A stretch of 64,000 bases of DNA from an uncultured Anaerolineales bacterium (GTDB lineage Bacteria > Chloroflexota > Anaerolineae > Anaerolineales > UBA6663): NCBI GenBank assembly GCA_937952305.1, contig CALFZO010000081.1, positions 49,024 through 113,023 on the forward strand, given 5' to 3'. The position numbers and the translations under genes were made by a program. The notes under the pieces were generated by a model. The model searched no databases and was not told the DNA's origin. It saw only the letters and a list, made by a program, of their open reading frames with translations. Positions 16,524-25,185 of the stretch are shown one piece after another (positions within the stretch are counted from its first letter, which is position 1; the number at the start of each line of letters is the position of its first letter).

Positions 16524-17183
16524 CTACGGTGCCTGGCGCCGCACGATCCCGGACTGCCAGGCATAGACGGCCGCCTGCGTGCGGTCGGCCAGGTGGAGCT
16601 TGCCCAGGATGTTGGACAGGTGGCTCTTCACCGTCTTCTCGCTGATCACGAGGGCGGCGGCGATGGCGTGATTGCTCTTGCCCTCGGCCACCAGGCGCAG
16701 CACGTCCAGTTCGCGGTCGGTCAGCTCGCTGAACGCGTTGGCGCCCTCGCTGCGGGAGCCGTGCAGTTCGCGCACCATGCGCGCGGCGACGCGGGGATGC
16801 AGCACCGCTTCGCCATCGCGCGCCCGGCGGATCGCCTCCGCCAGCTCATCCGGGTCGATGTCCTTGAGCACGTACGAGAGCGCGCCGGCGCGAATCGCCG
16901 GGAAAATGTGCTCGTCTTCATGGTAAGACGTAAGCACGATCACCTGGGTGCGCGGGCTGGCCTGCCGGACGGCGCGCGTGGCCTGCACGCCGTCCATCCC
17001 CGGCAGCATCAGGTCCATCAGCACCACATCCGGCGCCAGCTTCTGCGCCAGCGCCACGGCCTCGGCGCCGTCGGCGGCCTCGCCCACCACTTCGATGTCG
17101 GCCAAGGTGCTGAAATAGGCCCGCAGCCCCAGGCGCACGACGCTGTGGTCGTCCACCAACACAACGGAAATTGGCTCAGCCAT
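16524..17183 (-). CDS. NarL/LuxR-family response regulator
   Basis: 219 residues. Receiver domain 1-125: acid pocket VDDH (D11, D12), phospho-acceptor D57 in LMDLMLPG, Thr/Ser in LTSYHED near 86, Lys in YVLKD near 108. LuxR-type DNA-binding domain 152-215: LTDRELDVLRLVAEGKSNHAIAA then ISEKTVKSHLSNILGKLHLADRTQAAVYA. It is the cytoplasmic output partner of the kinase encoded upstream; the kinase stop and the regulator start overlap as TAATG at 17181-17185. The likely target is the adjacent ABC exporter operon or itself, by gene context. No operator was identified. Confidence 0.93.
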   Translation of the reverse strand: MAEPISVVLVDDHSVVRLGLRAYFSTLADIEVVGEAADGAEAVALAQKLAPDVVLMDLMLPGMDGVQATRAVRQASPRTQVIVLTSYHEDEHIFPAIRAGALSYVLKDIDPDELAEAIRRARDGEAVLHPRVAARMVRELHGSRSEGANAFSELTDRELDVLRLVAEGKSNHAIAAALVISEKTVKSHLSNILGKLHLADRTQAAVYAWQSGIVRRQAP

Positions 17184-18691
17184 TACGGTCTACCCTCCAC
17201 TGGCAGCGCCGCCGGCGGTGCCGCCGGCACCGCCGCCACCAGCGCCGTGCCCGCCGCCGAACTGGTCACATCCAGCCGGCCACCGCAAGCCTCCACCCGC
17301 TGGCGCATACTCTGCAGACCAAAACCAGCCGTGGCGGCCAGCGGGTCAAAACCGGCGCCATTGTCGATGATGGTCAGGACCACGGAGCGCGCCTCGTAGC
17401 TCAACCGCAGCGTCACGGCCGAGGCGCGGCTGTGGCGGACCACGTTCGCCAGCGCCTCCTGGGCCACCCGGTACAAGGCCTGCTCCATCTCAAGCGGCAG
17501 GCCGCGCTCATTCTGGACTTGCAGCTCGGCCGCGATGCGGCTGTGCTCGCGCCAGGTGTCCACGTAGGCGCGCAGGGCGCCGGCCAGGCCCTGGCCGTCC
17601 AGCGCGGCCGGCCGCAGCTCGGCGATCAGGCGCCCCAACTCTTGCTGGGAGGTCTTGAGCAGACTCTCGGCCTCGGCCAGATGCCGGTCCGCGCCCGGGC
17701 CCTCCGCGGACTGGGCCAACAGGTTGCGGGCCGCCCGGACCTGCATCAGGGTCGCGAACGACTGCTGCTTGACGGTGTCGTGCAGGTCGCGCGCCAGGCG
17801 GTTGCGCTCCTGGAGCGCCGCCAGCGCCTGCTGGGTCTGCAGCAGCAGTTGGACCCGCTCCGCCATGTGGCGCAGCCGGCGGCCGAGGTGCCCGATCTCG
17901 TCCTGGGCGCGGTCCCGCGGGGCATCGACAAAGTTCCCGTCGCTCCAGGCGTCGGCGGCCTGCGCCAGCGCCCCCAGCCGCCGGGTGAGGCCGCGTGACA
18001 TGATGAAACCGAAGAGCGCGCCGAACGGCGCCACGGCCAGCAGGAGCAGCGCGGCCGTCACCACCACACTGCCCAGCAGCACCGGCCACAGCGTAAAGAG
18101 CAACGGCGGCTCCGGCTCGACGGTGAGCATCAACACGCCGACCACCTCCGAGTCCAGCCCGGCGCGCAGCACCGGCACGGCTAGAAGATAGTCGCCGTGC
18201 GGCGTGAGCGTGTAGAGCCGCAGCGGCTCGGTCACGCCGGAGCGGGCGCGCTCCAAGATCGTCTCGGCGCCGGCCACCGCCGGCGGCGTGTAGCGGCCTC
18301 CCGCCGGGGCGGCGTCCCCGGCCGGGACTTGTGCCAGCACCACGCCCTCGGGCGAGAGCGCGGTCAGCGGTTCGCCGGGCACCAACAGCGCCGCCGGGCT
18401 GTCCATGAAGCCGGTTGGCTCAATACTCGCCCGGCCGCCCTGCGAGACGGTCTCCAGCCAGGCTTGCAGGCCGGGCCGGTCCTCGGCGCCGGGCTGCAGG
18501 TACTCGCGGGCTTGCGGGTACAGCACCGTGAACACATCGGCCAGGTAGTCGCGCCGGTCCACGTTGAACAGGCTGAACGTGGCCACCGCCCCCAGCAGGA
18601 GCAGCACCTCCAAAGCCAGCAGCGCCAGCACGGTGACCAGCGTGTAAGTGATGATGAGCTTGCCGCGCAAGCTGCGGAAGAAGCGGAGCAT
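17183..18691 (-). CDS. Membrane sensor histidine kinase (HisKA_3, NarX/LiaS-type)
   Basis: 502 residues. N-terminal helix about 12-40, an extracytoplasmic domain about 41-195 with proline-rich links, a second helix about 198-228, a HAMP segment about 229-285 (LTRRLGALAQAADAW and DEIGHLGRRLRHMAERV), then the HisKA_3 box RLARDLHDTVKQQ (phospho-His about 303), and an HATPase domain with NVVRHSRAS (N box), DNGAGFD and GFGLQSMRQR. The signal sensed is unknown; the extracytoplasmic domain has no motif that I recognise. Kinase and regulator form an operon; the MacB-like permease gene ends 21 nt upstream, so all four genes could be one unit. Confidence 0.92.
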   Translation of the reverse strand: MLRFFRSLRGKLIITYTLVTVLALLALEVLLLLGAVATFSLFNVDRRDYLADVFTVLYPQAREYLQPGAEDRPGLQAWLETVSQGGRASIEPTGFMDSPAALLVPGEPLTALSPEGVVLAQVPAGDAAPAGGRYTPPAVAGAETILERARSGVTEPLRLYTLTPHGDYLLAVPVLRAGLDSEVVGVLMLTVEPEPPLLFTLWPVLLGSVVVTAALLLLAVAPFGALFGFIMSRGLTRRLGALAQAADAWSDGNFVDAPRDRAQDEIGHLGRRLRHMAERVQLLLQTQQALAALQERNRLARDLHDTVKQQSFATLMQVRAARNLLAQSAEGPGADRHLAEAESLLKTSQQELGRLIAELRPAALDGQGLAGALRAYVDTWREHSRIAAELQVQNERGLPLEMEQALYRVAQEALANVVRHSRASAVTLRLSYEARSVVLTIIDNGAGFDPLAATAGFGLQSMRQRVEACGGRLDVTSSAAGTALVAAVPAAPPAALPVEGRP

Positions 18692-18712
18692 ACAGTGATT
18701 TTACCCTCGGCT

Positions 18713-21193
18713 TCACTCGCGGTCATTGAGCACGACGGCCGGCGACACTGCGGTCGGCTGCCAGGTGGCGCCGAGCACGGTCAGCAGGGTCAAGGCCACG
18801 CCGGTCGCCCCGATGGCGGCCGCCCCGCCCGGCTCCATCACCAGCAGGCTGGCGGCCAGAGGGTTGGCCAAACCCATAATCCAGAGCGCGATCTGAACGG
18901 TGAGCAGGCCGGCGCCGGTGGCGACGGCGGCCATGAGCACGTACTCGGCCGCCAGCGCCGCCAGGACGTGCGCGCGCGTGTAACCCACCGCCTTGAGCAC
19001 ACCGATCTCGTAACGCCGATCCAGCATGGCCAGGGTGACCGAGTTCGCCACCAACAGGACGCCGGCCAGGAGCGCCAGGCTGGCCATGGCCACCGCCAAC
19101 ACGAACAGGTTGCGGTAGGCCTGGGTGAAACGGGCCGCATAGGCGAGCATGTTGATGACCGTGGCCTCGGGCAACGCGCGGCCCAGGGCGGCGCTGAGGG
19201 CGGCCGCCTGGCGCGCCGGCGTCTCCACAAATGCCATCAGCGTATCGGGCGCGGCCAGGCGCTGGCCCAACTCAGCCGGAACCAGCAGCCCGAACTCCGG
19301 CCGCAGGCTGGTCGCGTAGTCCACAGTGTAAGTGCCCACAATCACCAGCGTGCGTGTCGCCCCATCCCGCCGAGTCACGTCGACGCGGGCGCCGATGGGC
19401 AGACCGCTCACGGCCGGGGCATAGGCGCCGTCCGGCGCGCTCAGCCAGGGGGCGCCCGTGACTGCGTAATCGCGCAGTTCGGTCTGGCCGATCAGGTGCG
19501 GGGCGACGTAGACGCGTTGATAGTCGCCGCGCGGATGAATCGCCCGGACCGTGGTGGAGTAGCCGACGGCGTAGTCTTGCACGCCCAGGCCGGACAAGGC
19601 CGCGCGCACAGCGGCCTCTTGCGCCGCCGGCGCCGAGATCGCCACCTCGTAGCTGTCCCACGCCACGGTGCGCTCGCCCATCTCGCGCTGGGCGCTCTGC
19701 GTCATTACTAGACCGAAGGCCAGGGCCACCACGCCGGTGTAGAGCGCGATCATGGCGAACACCAGCCCCCAGCCGCGCCGGCGCAGGCTGGACCGCGCCA
19801 GCCGCAGCAACGGCAGACCAGGCCCGCCCAGCAGGTGCGTGGCCGCCCAGGCCAGGCCGCCGAGCACGCCGCCCAGCCCGATGAGCCCGGCCAGCGCGAA
19901 CAGCACCACACCCACGCCGGCGCCGAGCGAGCCCATGACCAGGCTCGTCACGGCCGTGAACGGCAGGCCCAACACCGCCGCCAGCAACAGCGTCCGCAGC
20001 CACGTGGCCGGCGGCGCCGCCAGCGCCTCCTGGCGCAGCAGAGCCAGCGGCGGCACCTGCGCCGTCCGCACGATCGCCCACAGGGCGAAGATCACGGTGG
20101 TGGCGACGCCGACCAGAACGCCGCCGGCCACCAGCGCCGGTGAGAACGCCCACACCAGGAGCAAGTTGCCGGTGCGGGCCAGCAGTTTCAGCAGACCGGC
20201 TGAGACCAGCACGCCCAAGCCGGCGCCGAGCAAGCTCCCCGCCAGGCCGAGCAGCCCGGCCTCCAGCGTGAACAACACCTGCAACTCGCCGGCCGTGTAG
20301 CCCAGCGTCTTCCACACGGCCACCTCGCGCTGGCGCCGCCGCAGCAGCACCTGCATCGTGTTGGCAATACCGATGCCGCCGACCATCAGCCCGAGCAGGC
20401 CCGCGCCCTTAAGCAACAGCTGGATCAACGCATCCGTCTGGCGGTTGCCAGCGGCCACGGCCGCGGCCGGATAAGCGTCCCAACCCTCGCTTGCGGCCTG
20501 CCGCTCCAACTCGTCCGGCCGGCCGGTGGCGGCCAGCGCCAGTGTCAGGTAAGGGCCGCCCCCGGCCAATTGCGCGGCGGTAGCGTGGGTGTAGTAGAAC
20601 TTGCTGCCCTGGTGGTTGGGCGTGTCGGCGGCGATGCCCCGGATCACGGCTGTCACCGGCGCGCCGACGCGCAGATCGGACAAAACCAGGGTATCCCCGA
20701 CGCGCAGACCTTGCTCCTCGGCGACGTCGCGCGTGATCACGAGGTCGCCCGGCGCCCGCAGCAGGGCCGGCAGGCTGGCGCCGGCCGGCTCCGCCAGGCT
20801 GAGCGCCCCCGCCAACGGATAGACGTCCGGGTCAATGCCCAGCGCGGTCGAGGCGAAATGCACCTCGCCGCTGTCCGGCCTTCGGTAGAGCAGCATGTGC
20901 GCTTCGGCCACCAGCAGATACTGTTCCAGCAAGCCGGCCTCGCGCCAGGCTCGCAGTTGGGCATCATCGCCAGGCCGCAGCGTGTCCTCGCCGCGCCGGC
21001 TGAGGCTGATATCGGCGCCGATCTGCTGGCGCGGCTCCAGCACCAGCGTGCGCCTGATGGACTCGGCGATGAGGGTCATGGCCAGCAGCGACATCACGCC
21101 AAACGCGATGCAGGCCACCGCCGCCCAGACGCGCTGCTCGCCGCGCCAGAGGTGGTTGACGGCCGTGCGCAGGAGGAAGCGCAGCCGGATCAT
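18713..21193 (-). CDS. MacB/FtsX-family ABC permease (two FtsX modules, about ten helices)
   Basis: 826 residues. N-terminal helix (about 20-40) followed by a periplasmic MacB-PCD-like domain, then an FtsX membrane module around 250-370 (GGIGIANTMQVLLRRRQREVAVWKTLGYTAGEL, quoted in part as RRREVAVWKTLG), a central hydrophobic block 400-480, a second extracytoplasmic domain 490-680 and a second FtsX module 690-815 (LDRRYEIGVLKAVGYTRAHVL). Both modules carry the conserved E-x-x-V/I-x-K-x-x-G coupling helix. Known relatives export antibiotic peptides or lipoproteins using mechanical force rather than pore transport. Overlaps its ATPase gene by ATGA. A duplicated FtsX chain suits a single polypeptide partner rather than a dimer of short permeases. 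Confidence 0.9.
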   Translation of the reverse strand: MIRLRFLLRTAVNHLWRGEQRVWAAVACIAFGVMSLLAMTLIAESIRRTLVLEPRQQIGADISLSRRGEDTLRPGDDAQLRAWREAGLLEQYLLVAEAHMLLYRRPDSGEVHFASTALGIDPDVYPLAGALSLAEPAGASLPALLRAPGDLVITRDVAEEQGLRVGDTLVLSDLRVGAPVTAVIRGIAADTPNHQGSKFYYTHATAAQLAGGGPYLTLALAATGRPDELERQAASEGWDAYPAAAVAAGNRQTDALIQLLLKGAGLLGLMVGGIGIANTMQVLLRRRQREVAVWKTLGYTAGELQVLFTLEAGLLGLAGSLLGAGLGVLVSAGLLKLLARTGNLLLVWAFSPALVAGGVLVGVATTVIFALWAIVRTAQVPPLALLRQEALAAPPATWLRTLLLAAVLGLPFTAVTSLVMGSLGAGVGVVLFALAGLIGLGGVLGGLAWAATHLLGGPGLPLLRLARSSLRRRGWGLVFAMIALYTGVVALAFGLVMTQSAQREMGERTVAWDSYEVAISAPAAQEAAVRAALSGLGVQDYAVGYSTTVRAIHPRGDYQRVYVAPHLIGQTELRDYAVTGAPWLSAPDGAYAPAVSGLPIGARVDVTRRDGATRTLVIVGTYTVDYATSLRPEFGLLVPAELGQRLAAPDTLMAFVETPARQAAALSAALGRALPEATVINMLAYAARFTQAYRNLFVLAVAMASLALLAGVLLVANSVTLAMLDRRYEIGVLKAVGYTRAHVLAALAAEYVLMAAVATGAGLLTVQIALWIMGLANPLAASLLVMEPGGAAAIGATGVALTLLTVLGATWQPTAVSPAVVLNDRE

Positions 21194-21906
21194 CGCGACC
21201 CCGCTCGGGTGAGGCTGGCTCCATTCGGCGCCGGCGTGAACTGCCCGTCCACCAGGTGCAGGCGCCGATCGGCATAGGCGGCCACCTGCGCGTCATGCGT
21301 CACCATCACCACGGTCAACCCCAGCTGCTCGCGCAGTTGGCGGATCAGCGCCAGCACCTGGTGGCTGGTGGCGCTGTCCAGATTGCCGGTCGGCTCGTCG
21401 GCCAGCAGCACCCGCGGCCCGCCCACCAGAGCCCGCGCGATGGCCACGCGCTGCTGCTCCCCGCCGGAGAGCTGATGCGGAAGATGCTCCGCGCGCTCAG
21501 CCAGGCCCACCTGTTCCAGCAGCGCCCGCGCCCGCGTCCGCGCCTGGGCGGCGTGCGGGCCGATGTACAAAGGCACTTCGACGTTCTCCTGCGCCGTGAG
21601 GGTGGCGATGAGGTGAAAGGCCTGAAAGATCAGGCCGATCTTGGCGCCGCGCAGGCGCGCCAGACGGCTTTCCGCGAGGCCGCTCAGGTCGGCGCCATCG
21701 ACGCATACCCGGCCGCGGGTCGGCCGGTCGATGCCGGCCAGCACACCCAGCAGTGTGCTCTTGCCCGAGCCGGACGGCCCGGTCAGGGCCACCCACTCGC
21801 CGGCGGCAACGGCAAACGACAGGCCGCGCAAGATGGGCAGCTCGCGCCGCTCCAGAGTCAGGCTGCGGTGGACGTCTTCAACTTCGATTATCGGGGATTG
21901 GGTCAT
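21190..21906 (-). CDS. ABC ATPase, LolD/MacB type
   Basis: 238 residues: Walker A GPSGSGKSTLLGVLAG (about 41-56), Q loop LIFQAFHLI, signature LSGGEQQRVAIARAL (about 143-157), Walker B RVLLADEPTGNLD (about 162-174), H loop MVTHDAQ. The ADEPTGNLD form is diagnostic of the MacB/LolD/FtsE branch that pairs with FtsX-type permeases, here the gene that follows with a 4-nt overlap. The start is the ATG at 21906 with gaaagg upstream. It is transcribed away from the WD40 lipoprotein gene. Confidence 0.92.
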   Translation of the reverse strand: MTQSPIIEVEDVHRSLTLERRELPILRGLSFAVAAGEWVALTGPSGSGKSTLLGVLAGIDRPTRGRVCVDGADLSGLAESRLARLRGAKIGLIFQAFHLIATLTAQENVEVPLYIGPHAAQARTRARALLEQVGLAERAEHLPHQLSGGEQQRVAIARALVGGPRVLLADEPTGNLDSATSHQVLALIRQLREQLGLTVVMVTHDAQVAAYADRRLHLVDGQFTPAPNGASLTRAGSR

Positions 21907-22011
21907 GGGAACCTTTCAACGGCCAGGCTTGCGTCCGGCTCGGATTTGCGCCGGCCGGACTTTCCAGGCAGAGTGTACGCGCCCGTGTCCCGCGCCGGAT
22001 CAGACCCGGGG

Positions 22012-22042
22012 TTGACTTCTTCTCGGACTGTGGGAGTATTTC
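22012..22042 (+). promoter_or_regulatory. Putative promoter for the WD40/SUMF1 lipoprotein gene
   Basis: TTGACT at 22012-22017 is a good -35; AGTATT at 22035-22040 (spacer 17) or TATTTC a little later serves as a weak -10. Expected start near 22047, 50 bases before the ATG at 22098. It lies in the 191-base divergent gap shared with the ABC ATPase gene. Confidence 0.4.
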
Positions 22043-22097
22043 CGGCCGTAGCCTGTGTTCCGCGCCAAAATCGCCTGCTTTCGGGAGCAACGCCCGT

Positions 22098-24077
22098 ATG
22101 ACCTGCCCTGCTGCGCTGCGTGCCGGCCGCGTCTGCTTGCTTGGTCTTGCCCTGGTTCTGCTGGCCGCTTGCGGAACTCCGCCCGCGACCACGGCGCCCG
22201 CGCCCGCCCTGACCACAGCCGCGCCGCGCCCGACCACAGCTCCGCCCCAAGTGACGGCGCCGCCGGCCGCCGCCACTCTGACACCCACGCCCACGCCCAC
22301 GCGCACCCGGCTTCCGGCGACCGCCACCCGCCCGGCCACAGCCACGGCCGTGCTTTCGCCCACACCCTTCACGGCGGCGAACTTCCTCTTCGAGACCGAC
22401 TATCCGCTGTGGAGCGTGGCCTGGTCACCGGATGGGCGTCTGCTGGCGGCGGGCGGTGAGGCGGGACGGATGACGCTGTGGGACCCCGCCACCGAGAAGC
22501 GCGTGCGCAACCTCTGGCTCCACTCCGGGTTTGTGGAAAGCCTGACTTTTTCGCCGGACAGCCGCAGGCTGGCCAGCGGCTCGGCCGACGGCACAATCAT
22601 CGTCTGGGAGGCCGCCACCGGGCGCAGCCTGAAGCGCCTCGAAGGTGATTCCACCTACGTCTGGATGGTGGCGTGGTCGCCGGATGGCAGCCGGCTGGGC
22701 GTCAACCGCGCCCCCGATCCCGCCGTGGTCGTGTGGGACGCCACGACCTGGCAAGTCGAACACATCCTGGATTACCCGGAGAGGCTGTTCGAGGTCGCCT
22801 GGTCGCCGGACGGCAGCCAACTCGCCACGGGCACGACTGGCGACAACATAGTCTTCTGGGACGCACAGACCGGCCAGGTCGGGCGCGAATTGAGCGGCCA
22901 CACCGATAATGTTTTGACGCTAGCCTGGTCGCCGGATGGCCGCTGGCTGGCCAGCCGTTCGCTGGACAACCAGCTCTTCATCTGGGACGTGGTCACCGGC
23001 CAGCGGGTGCACACGCACAGCGCTGGCCGCGGCCTCTTCAGCCTGGCCTGGTCACCGGACAGCCGGAAGCTGGCCTACGGGTCGCTGTCCGGGCCGGTCA
23101 CGATCCTGGATGTCACCACCGGCGGCTATCTGTTCGCGCTGAATACAGCCAGCGCCCTGCGGGATCTGGCCTGGTCGCCGGATGGCGCCAAACTGGCCGC
23201 GGCCACAGGCGATGGTGTCCAGGTGTGGACGATCGGGCCGGAGCTTGTGCCGAGCCCGACGCCGATCCCGACACGCGGCGCCCCGGCCACGGCCAGCCCC
23301 GCCACACCGACGGCGGCCGCCACAGTGATCTCCGGCGACGGCCGCCCGATGGTCTTCGTCCCCGGCGGCCCCTTCCTGATGGGCGCGCCCGAGTCCGATG
23401 CCGCCGCCGACCCGGACGAGCGCCCACAGCACAGCGTCAGCGTGGACGCATTCTGGATCGACCAGTACGAGGTCTCACACACCGACTACTTCGCGTGCGT
23501 GGCGCTCGGCGCCTGCCCGCTGCCGGCCGAGAAGGACGTCAACGGCTTCGCTTACAAATACGCCGCCCAGATCCCGACCGGCGCGGTCGTCAACGTCACC
23601 TGGGACGCGGCCAACGCCTACTGCGCCTGGGCCGGCAAACGCCTGCCCACCGAGGCTGAGTGGGAGAAGGCCGCCCACGGCGAAACCTGGCGGCTCTACC
23701 CGTGGGGTGACGGCGCGCCGCGCGGCAAAGCCTGGTTCTGTGACAACTGTCTCTACGATCCGGCCCACCCGGAGGCCCTGGACGACTTCTCGCGGCCGGC
23801 GCCGGTGGACGCGTTCCCAGAGGGCGGCAGCCCGTATGGCGCCGCCAACCTGGCCGGCAACGTCTGGGAGTGGGTGGCGGATTGGTATGGGCCCGGGACC
23901 TACGCTGCGCCGGATCAGGTCAACCCGGCCGGGCCGGCGACCGGCGAGTTCCGCGTCATCCGCGGCGGGAGCTGGACCAGCCAGCCGGAAGATCTGCGGA
24001 CGACCTACCGCAACGCCTGGCGCCCAGACACGGCCTGGATCGACGTCGGGTTCCGCTGCGCGCAGGCGGGGGAGTGA
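22098..24077 (+). CDS. Lipoprotein: WD40 propeller fused to formylglycine-generating-enzyme-like (SUMF1) domain
   Basis: 659 residues from the ATG at 22098; the frame is open further upstream but the signal peptide begins here and ends in LLAACG (Cys about 26). A Pro/Thr-rich linker to about 95 follows. Six WD40 blades (AWSPDG near 107, 192, 234, 275, 316 and 357, the last two slightly changed) cover about 95-385, then a short linker and an FGE/SUMF1 domain about 410-655: VFVPGGPFLMG, NVTWDAANAYCAWAGKRLPTEAEWEKAA, NLAGNVWEWVADWYG, RVIRGGSW, IDVGFRCAQ. In true formylglycine-generating enzymes two catalytic Cys follow RGGSW; here the segment reads SWTSQPEDLRTTYRNAW with none, so copper oxidase activity is unlikely. 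No sulfatase gene is in the window. Probably a binding or signalling lipoprotein. Confidence 0.85.
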   Translation: MTCPAALRAGRVCLLGLALVLLAACGTPPATTAPAPALTTAAPRPTTAPPQVTAPPAAATLTPTPTPTRTRLPATATRPATATAVLSPTPFTAANFLFETDYPLWSVAWSPDGRLLAAGGEAGRMTLWDPATEKRVRNLWLHSGFVESLTFSPDSRRLASGSADGTIIVWEAATGRSLKRLEGDSTYVWMVAWSPDGSRLGVNRAPDPAVVVWDATTWQVEHILDYPERLFEVAWSPDGSQLATGTTGDNIVFWDAQTGQVGRELSGHTDNVLTLAWSPDGRWLASRSLDNQLFIWDVVTGQRVHTHSAGRGLFSLAWSPDSRKLAYGSLSGPVTILDVTTGGYLFALNTASALRDLAWSPDGAKLAAATGDGVQVWTIGPELVPSPTPIPTRGAPATASPATPTAAATVISGDGRPMVFVPGGPFLMGAPESDAAADPDERPQHSVSVDAFWIDQYEVSHTDYFACVALGACPLPAEKDVNGFAYKYAAQIPTGAVVNVTWDAANAYCAWAGKRLPTEAEWEKAAHGETWRLYPWGDGAPRGKAWFCDNCLYDPAHPEALDDFSRPAPVDAFPEGGSPYGAANLAGNVWEWVADWYGPGTYAAPDQVNPAGPATGEFRVIRGGSWTSQPEDLRTTYRNAWRPDTAWIDVGFRCAQAGE

Positions 24078-24110
24078 CAGCCGAGAAGACTGCCACGACC
24101 GGCCAACCTG

Positions 24111-24116
24111 TATAAT
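24111..24116 (+). promoter_or_regulatory. Perfect -10 box (TATAAT)
   Basis: TATAAT at 24111-24116 lies 44 bases before the ATG at 24161. It falls in the 83-base gap after the WD40 gene. No convincing -35 is 16-18 bp upstream (sequence there is ccgaga to gactgc). Expected transcript start near 24123, giving a leader of about 38 bases without a clear ribosome site. Confidence 0.45.
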
Positions 24117-24160
24117 GATGGCCAGCCGGGGAAACACAAAAGCCGCTTGGTTCTAACGCT

Positions 24161-24364
24161 ATGACGCCTGCCCGCCGTGTGCTCATGGTCGTCGGTTTGC
24201 TGATTCTGGCCGCTTCACTGTGCCTGCTGGTGGTGGCCAACCGGCCTGTGGACCGCAACAGCGACCGCCAGCCGCTGCCGGCGCCTGATCTGACGCTGCC
24301 CACACCCGAAGCCCGGCCCGTCCCCGCCCTGCCAGCCGCAGTCGTAGAGGCGCCGGCATGGTGA
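24161..24364 (+). CDS. Small membrane-anchored Pro-rich protein
   Basis: 67 residues. A hydrophobic N terminus (VLMVVGLLILAASLCLLVVAN, shown as VVGLLILAAS, about 8-28) without a perfect lipobox (a Cys at 22 follows AAS-L) forms a signal anchor, then a Pro-rich tail (LPAPDLTLPTPEARPVPALP). The gene overlaps the next lipoprotein gene by 7 nt and has its own TATAAT at 24111. It may be a partner of that lipoprotein. It is short, but the promoter and overlapping start support that it is real. Confidence 0.5.
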   Translation: MTPARRVLMVVGLLILAASLCLLVVANRPVDRNSDRQPLPAPDLTLPTPEARPVPALPAAVVEAPAW

Positions 24365-25140
24365 TCCGGCGCCTGGCCGCTGTTCTAGCGCTGGCCGGTC
24401 TGCTCGCCGCCTGTGCGCCGGCCGGCACAGCGCCGCCCACATCCTCCGAGGGCAGCATCAGCCCAACGTCTGGGCCCGTACTGACGGCCCCGGCCCAATC
24501 CACGTCCGCGCCCCTGCCCACCGCTTCACCCCGGCCCCCGGCCGGCGATGTGGTCCCCAGCCCAGCGCCAGCCATCAACGAGGCCCGCGCGGTCGAGGTG
24601 GAGTGGCCGGTTTCGGTGCGCGCGGGAAACTCCGACCTGATCCGTCTGGGCCTCGTCACCCGCGCTGAGGATTACCTCACCCCGACCGCCGAAGTTCCGG
24701 GCAGCCAGACGGGCGGCACGCCGGTGGAGATCCCGGACCTGTACGCCACGCACATCATCACGGCCATCGCGCGCCTGGATGCGGCCGGCTTCGAGACCGA
24801 CCGCCCGGGTGACTGGGCGCAGGAGTTGGTGCCCGGCGAGCCGCTGCGCTGGCAGTGGACGATCCGGGCCAAAGAGGCCGGCCGGCAGGTGGCCGTCGTC
24901 ACGCTGCGGCTGCGCTTCGAGCCGAAAGCCGGCGGCGCCGCGCGCGAACGCGAGATCTACAATCGCACCCTGACCATAAACGCCGACACCGTGCTGGGTC
25001 TGTCCGGGCCGGCGGCGCAACTTCTCGGTGGCGCGGGCTCGGTGATCGGCACAGTGTTGGGATTCCCGTTTCTGGACAAGATCCTGGCCGCCCTGTGGGC
25101 GCGCCTCCGCCCCAAGCCCCCGCGCAAACCGGCGCCTTAA
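24358..25140 (+). CDS. Lipoprotein with C-terminal membrane-like segment, unknown function
   Basis: 260 residues. Signal peptide with lipobox LAGLLAAC (Cys about 20), then a Pro/Ser/Thr-rich linker to about 75. The folded part (about 80-210) is beta-rich with VEVEWPVSVRAGNSDLIRLGLV and a KEAGRQVAVVTLRLRFEPK element. The last 40 residues include a Gly-rich hydrophobic helix (AAQLLGGAGSVIGTVLGFPFLDKILAALW, shown as LGGAGSVIGTVLG) and a basic tail. The beta-domain pattern resembles intracellular-stress-like or immunoglobulin-like folds linked to von Willebrand/integrin-like surface proteins, but I cannot assign a family. Ends just before a strong hairpin. Confidence 0.6.
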   Translation: MVIRRLAAVLALAGLLAACAPAGTAPPTSSEGSISPTSGPVLTAPAQSTSAPLPTASPRPPAGDVVPSPAPAINEARAVEVEWPVSVRAGNSDLIRLGLVTRAEDYLTPTAEVPGSQTGGTPVEIPDLYATHIITAIARLDAAGFETDRPGDWAQELVPGEPLRWQWTIRAKEAGRQVAVVTLRLRFEPKAGGAAREREIYNRTLTINADTVLGLSGPAAQLLGGAGSVIGTVLGFPFLDKILAALWARLRPKPPRKPAP

Positions 25141-25147
25141 ACGCAAA

Positions 25148-25177
25148 AGTCGGGGCGCCTGGCTGTGCGCCCCGACT
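25148..25177. terminator. Bidirectional hairpin between convergent genes
   Basis: An 11-bp perfect inverted repeat, agtcggggcgc (25148-25158) and gcgccccgact (25167-25177), with an 8-base loop. The aaaa at 25145-25148 gives the minus strand a short U run right after the stem, so it serves the minus gene ending at 25186, and it lies 8 bases after the plus gene ending at 25140. Confidence 0.75.
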
Positions 25178-25185
25178 CGCATGAA

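Noticed and set aside
22419..23200. Regular 124-base-spaced repeats (gcctggtcgccggatggc and variants)
   Set aside because: Not CRISPR: the repeats are in frame and encode WD40 blades (AWSPDG) within one protein.
22098..24077. Sulfatase maturation role for the FGE-like domain
   Set aside because: The catalytic Cys pair after RGGSW is missing and no sulfatase gene is in the window.
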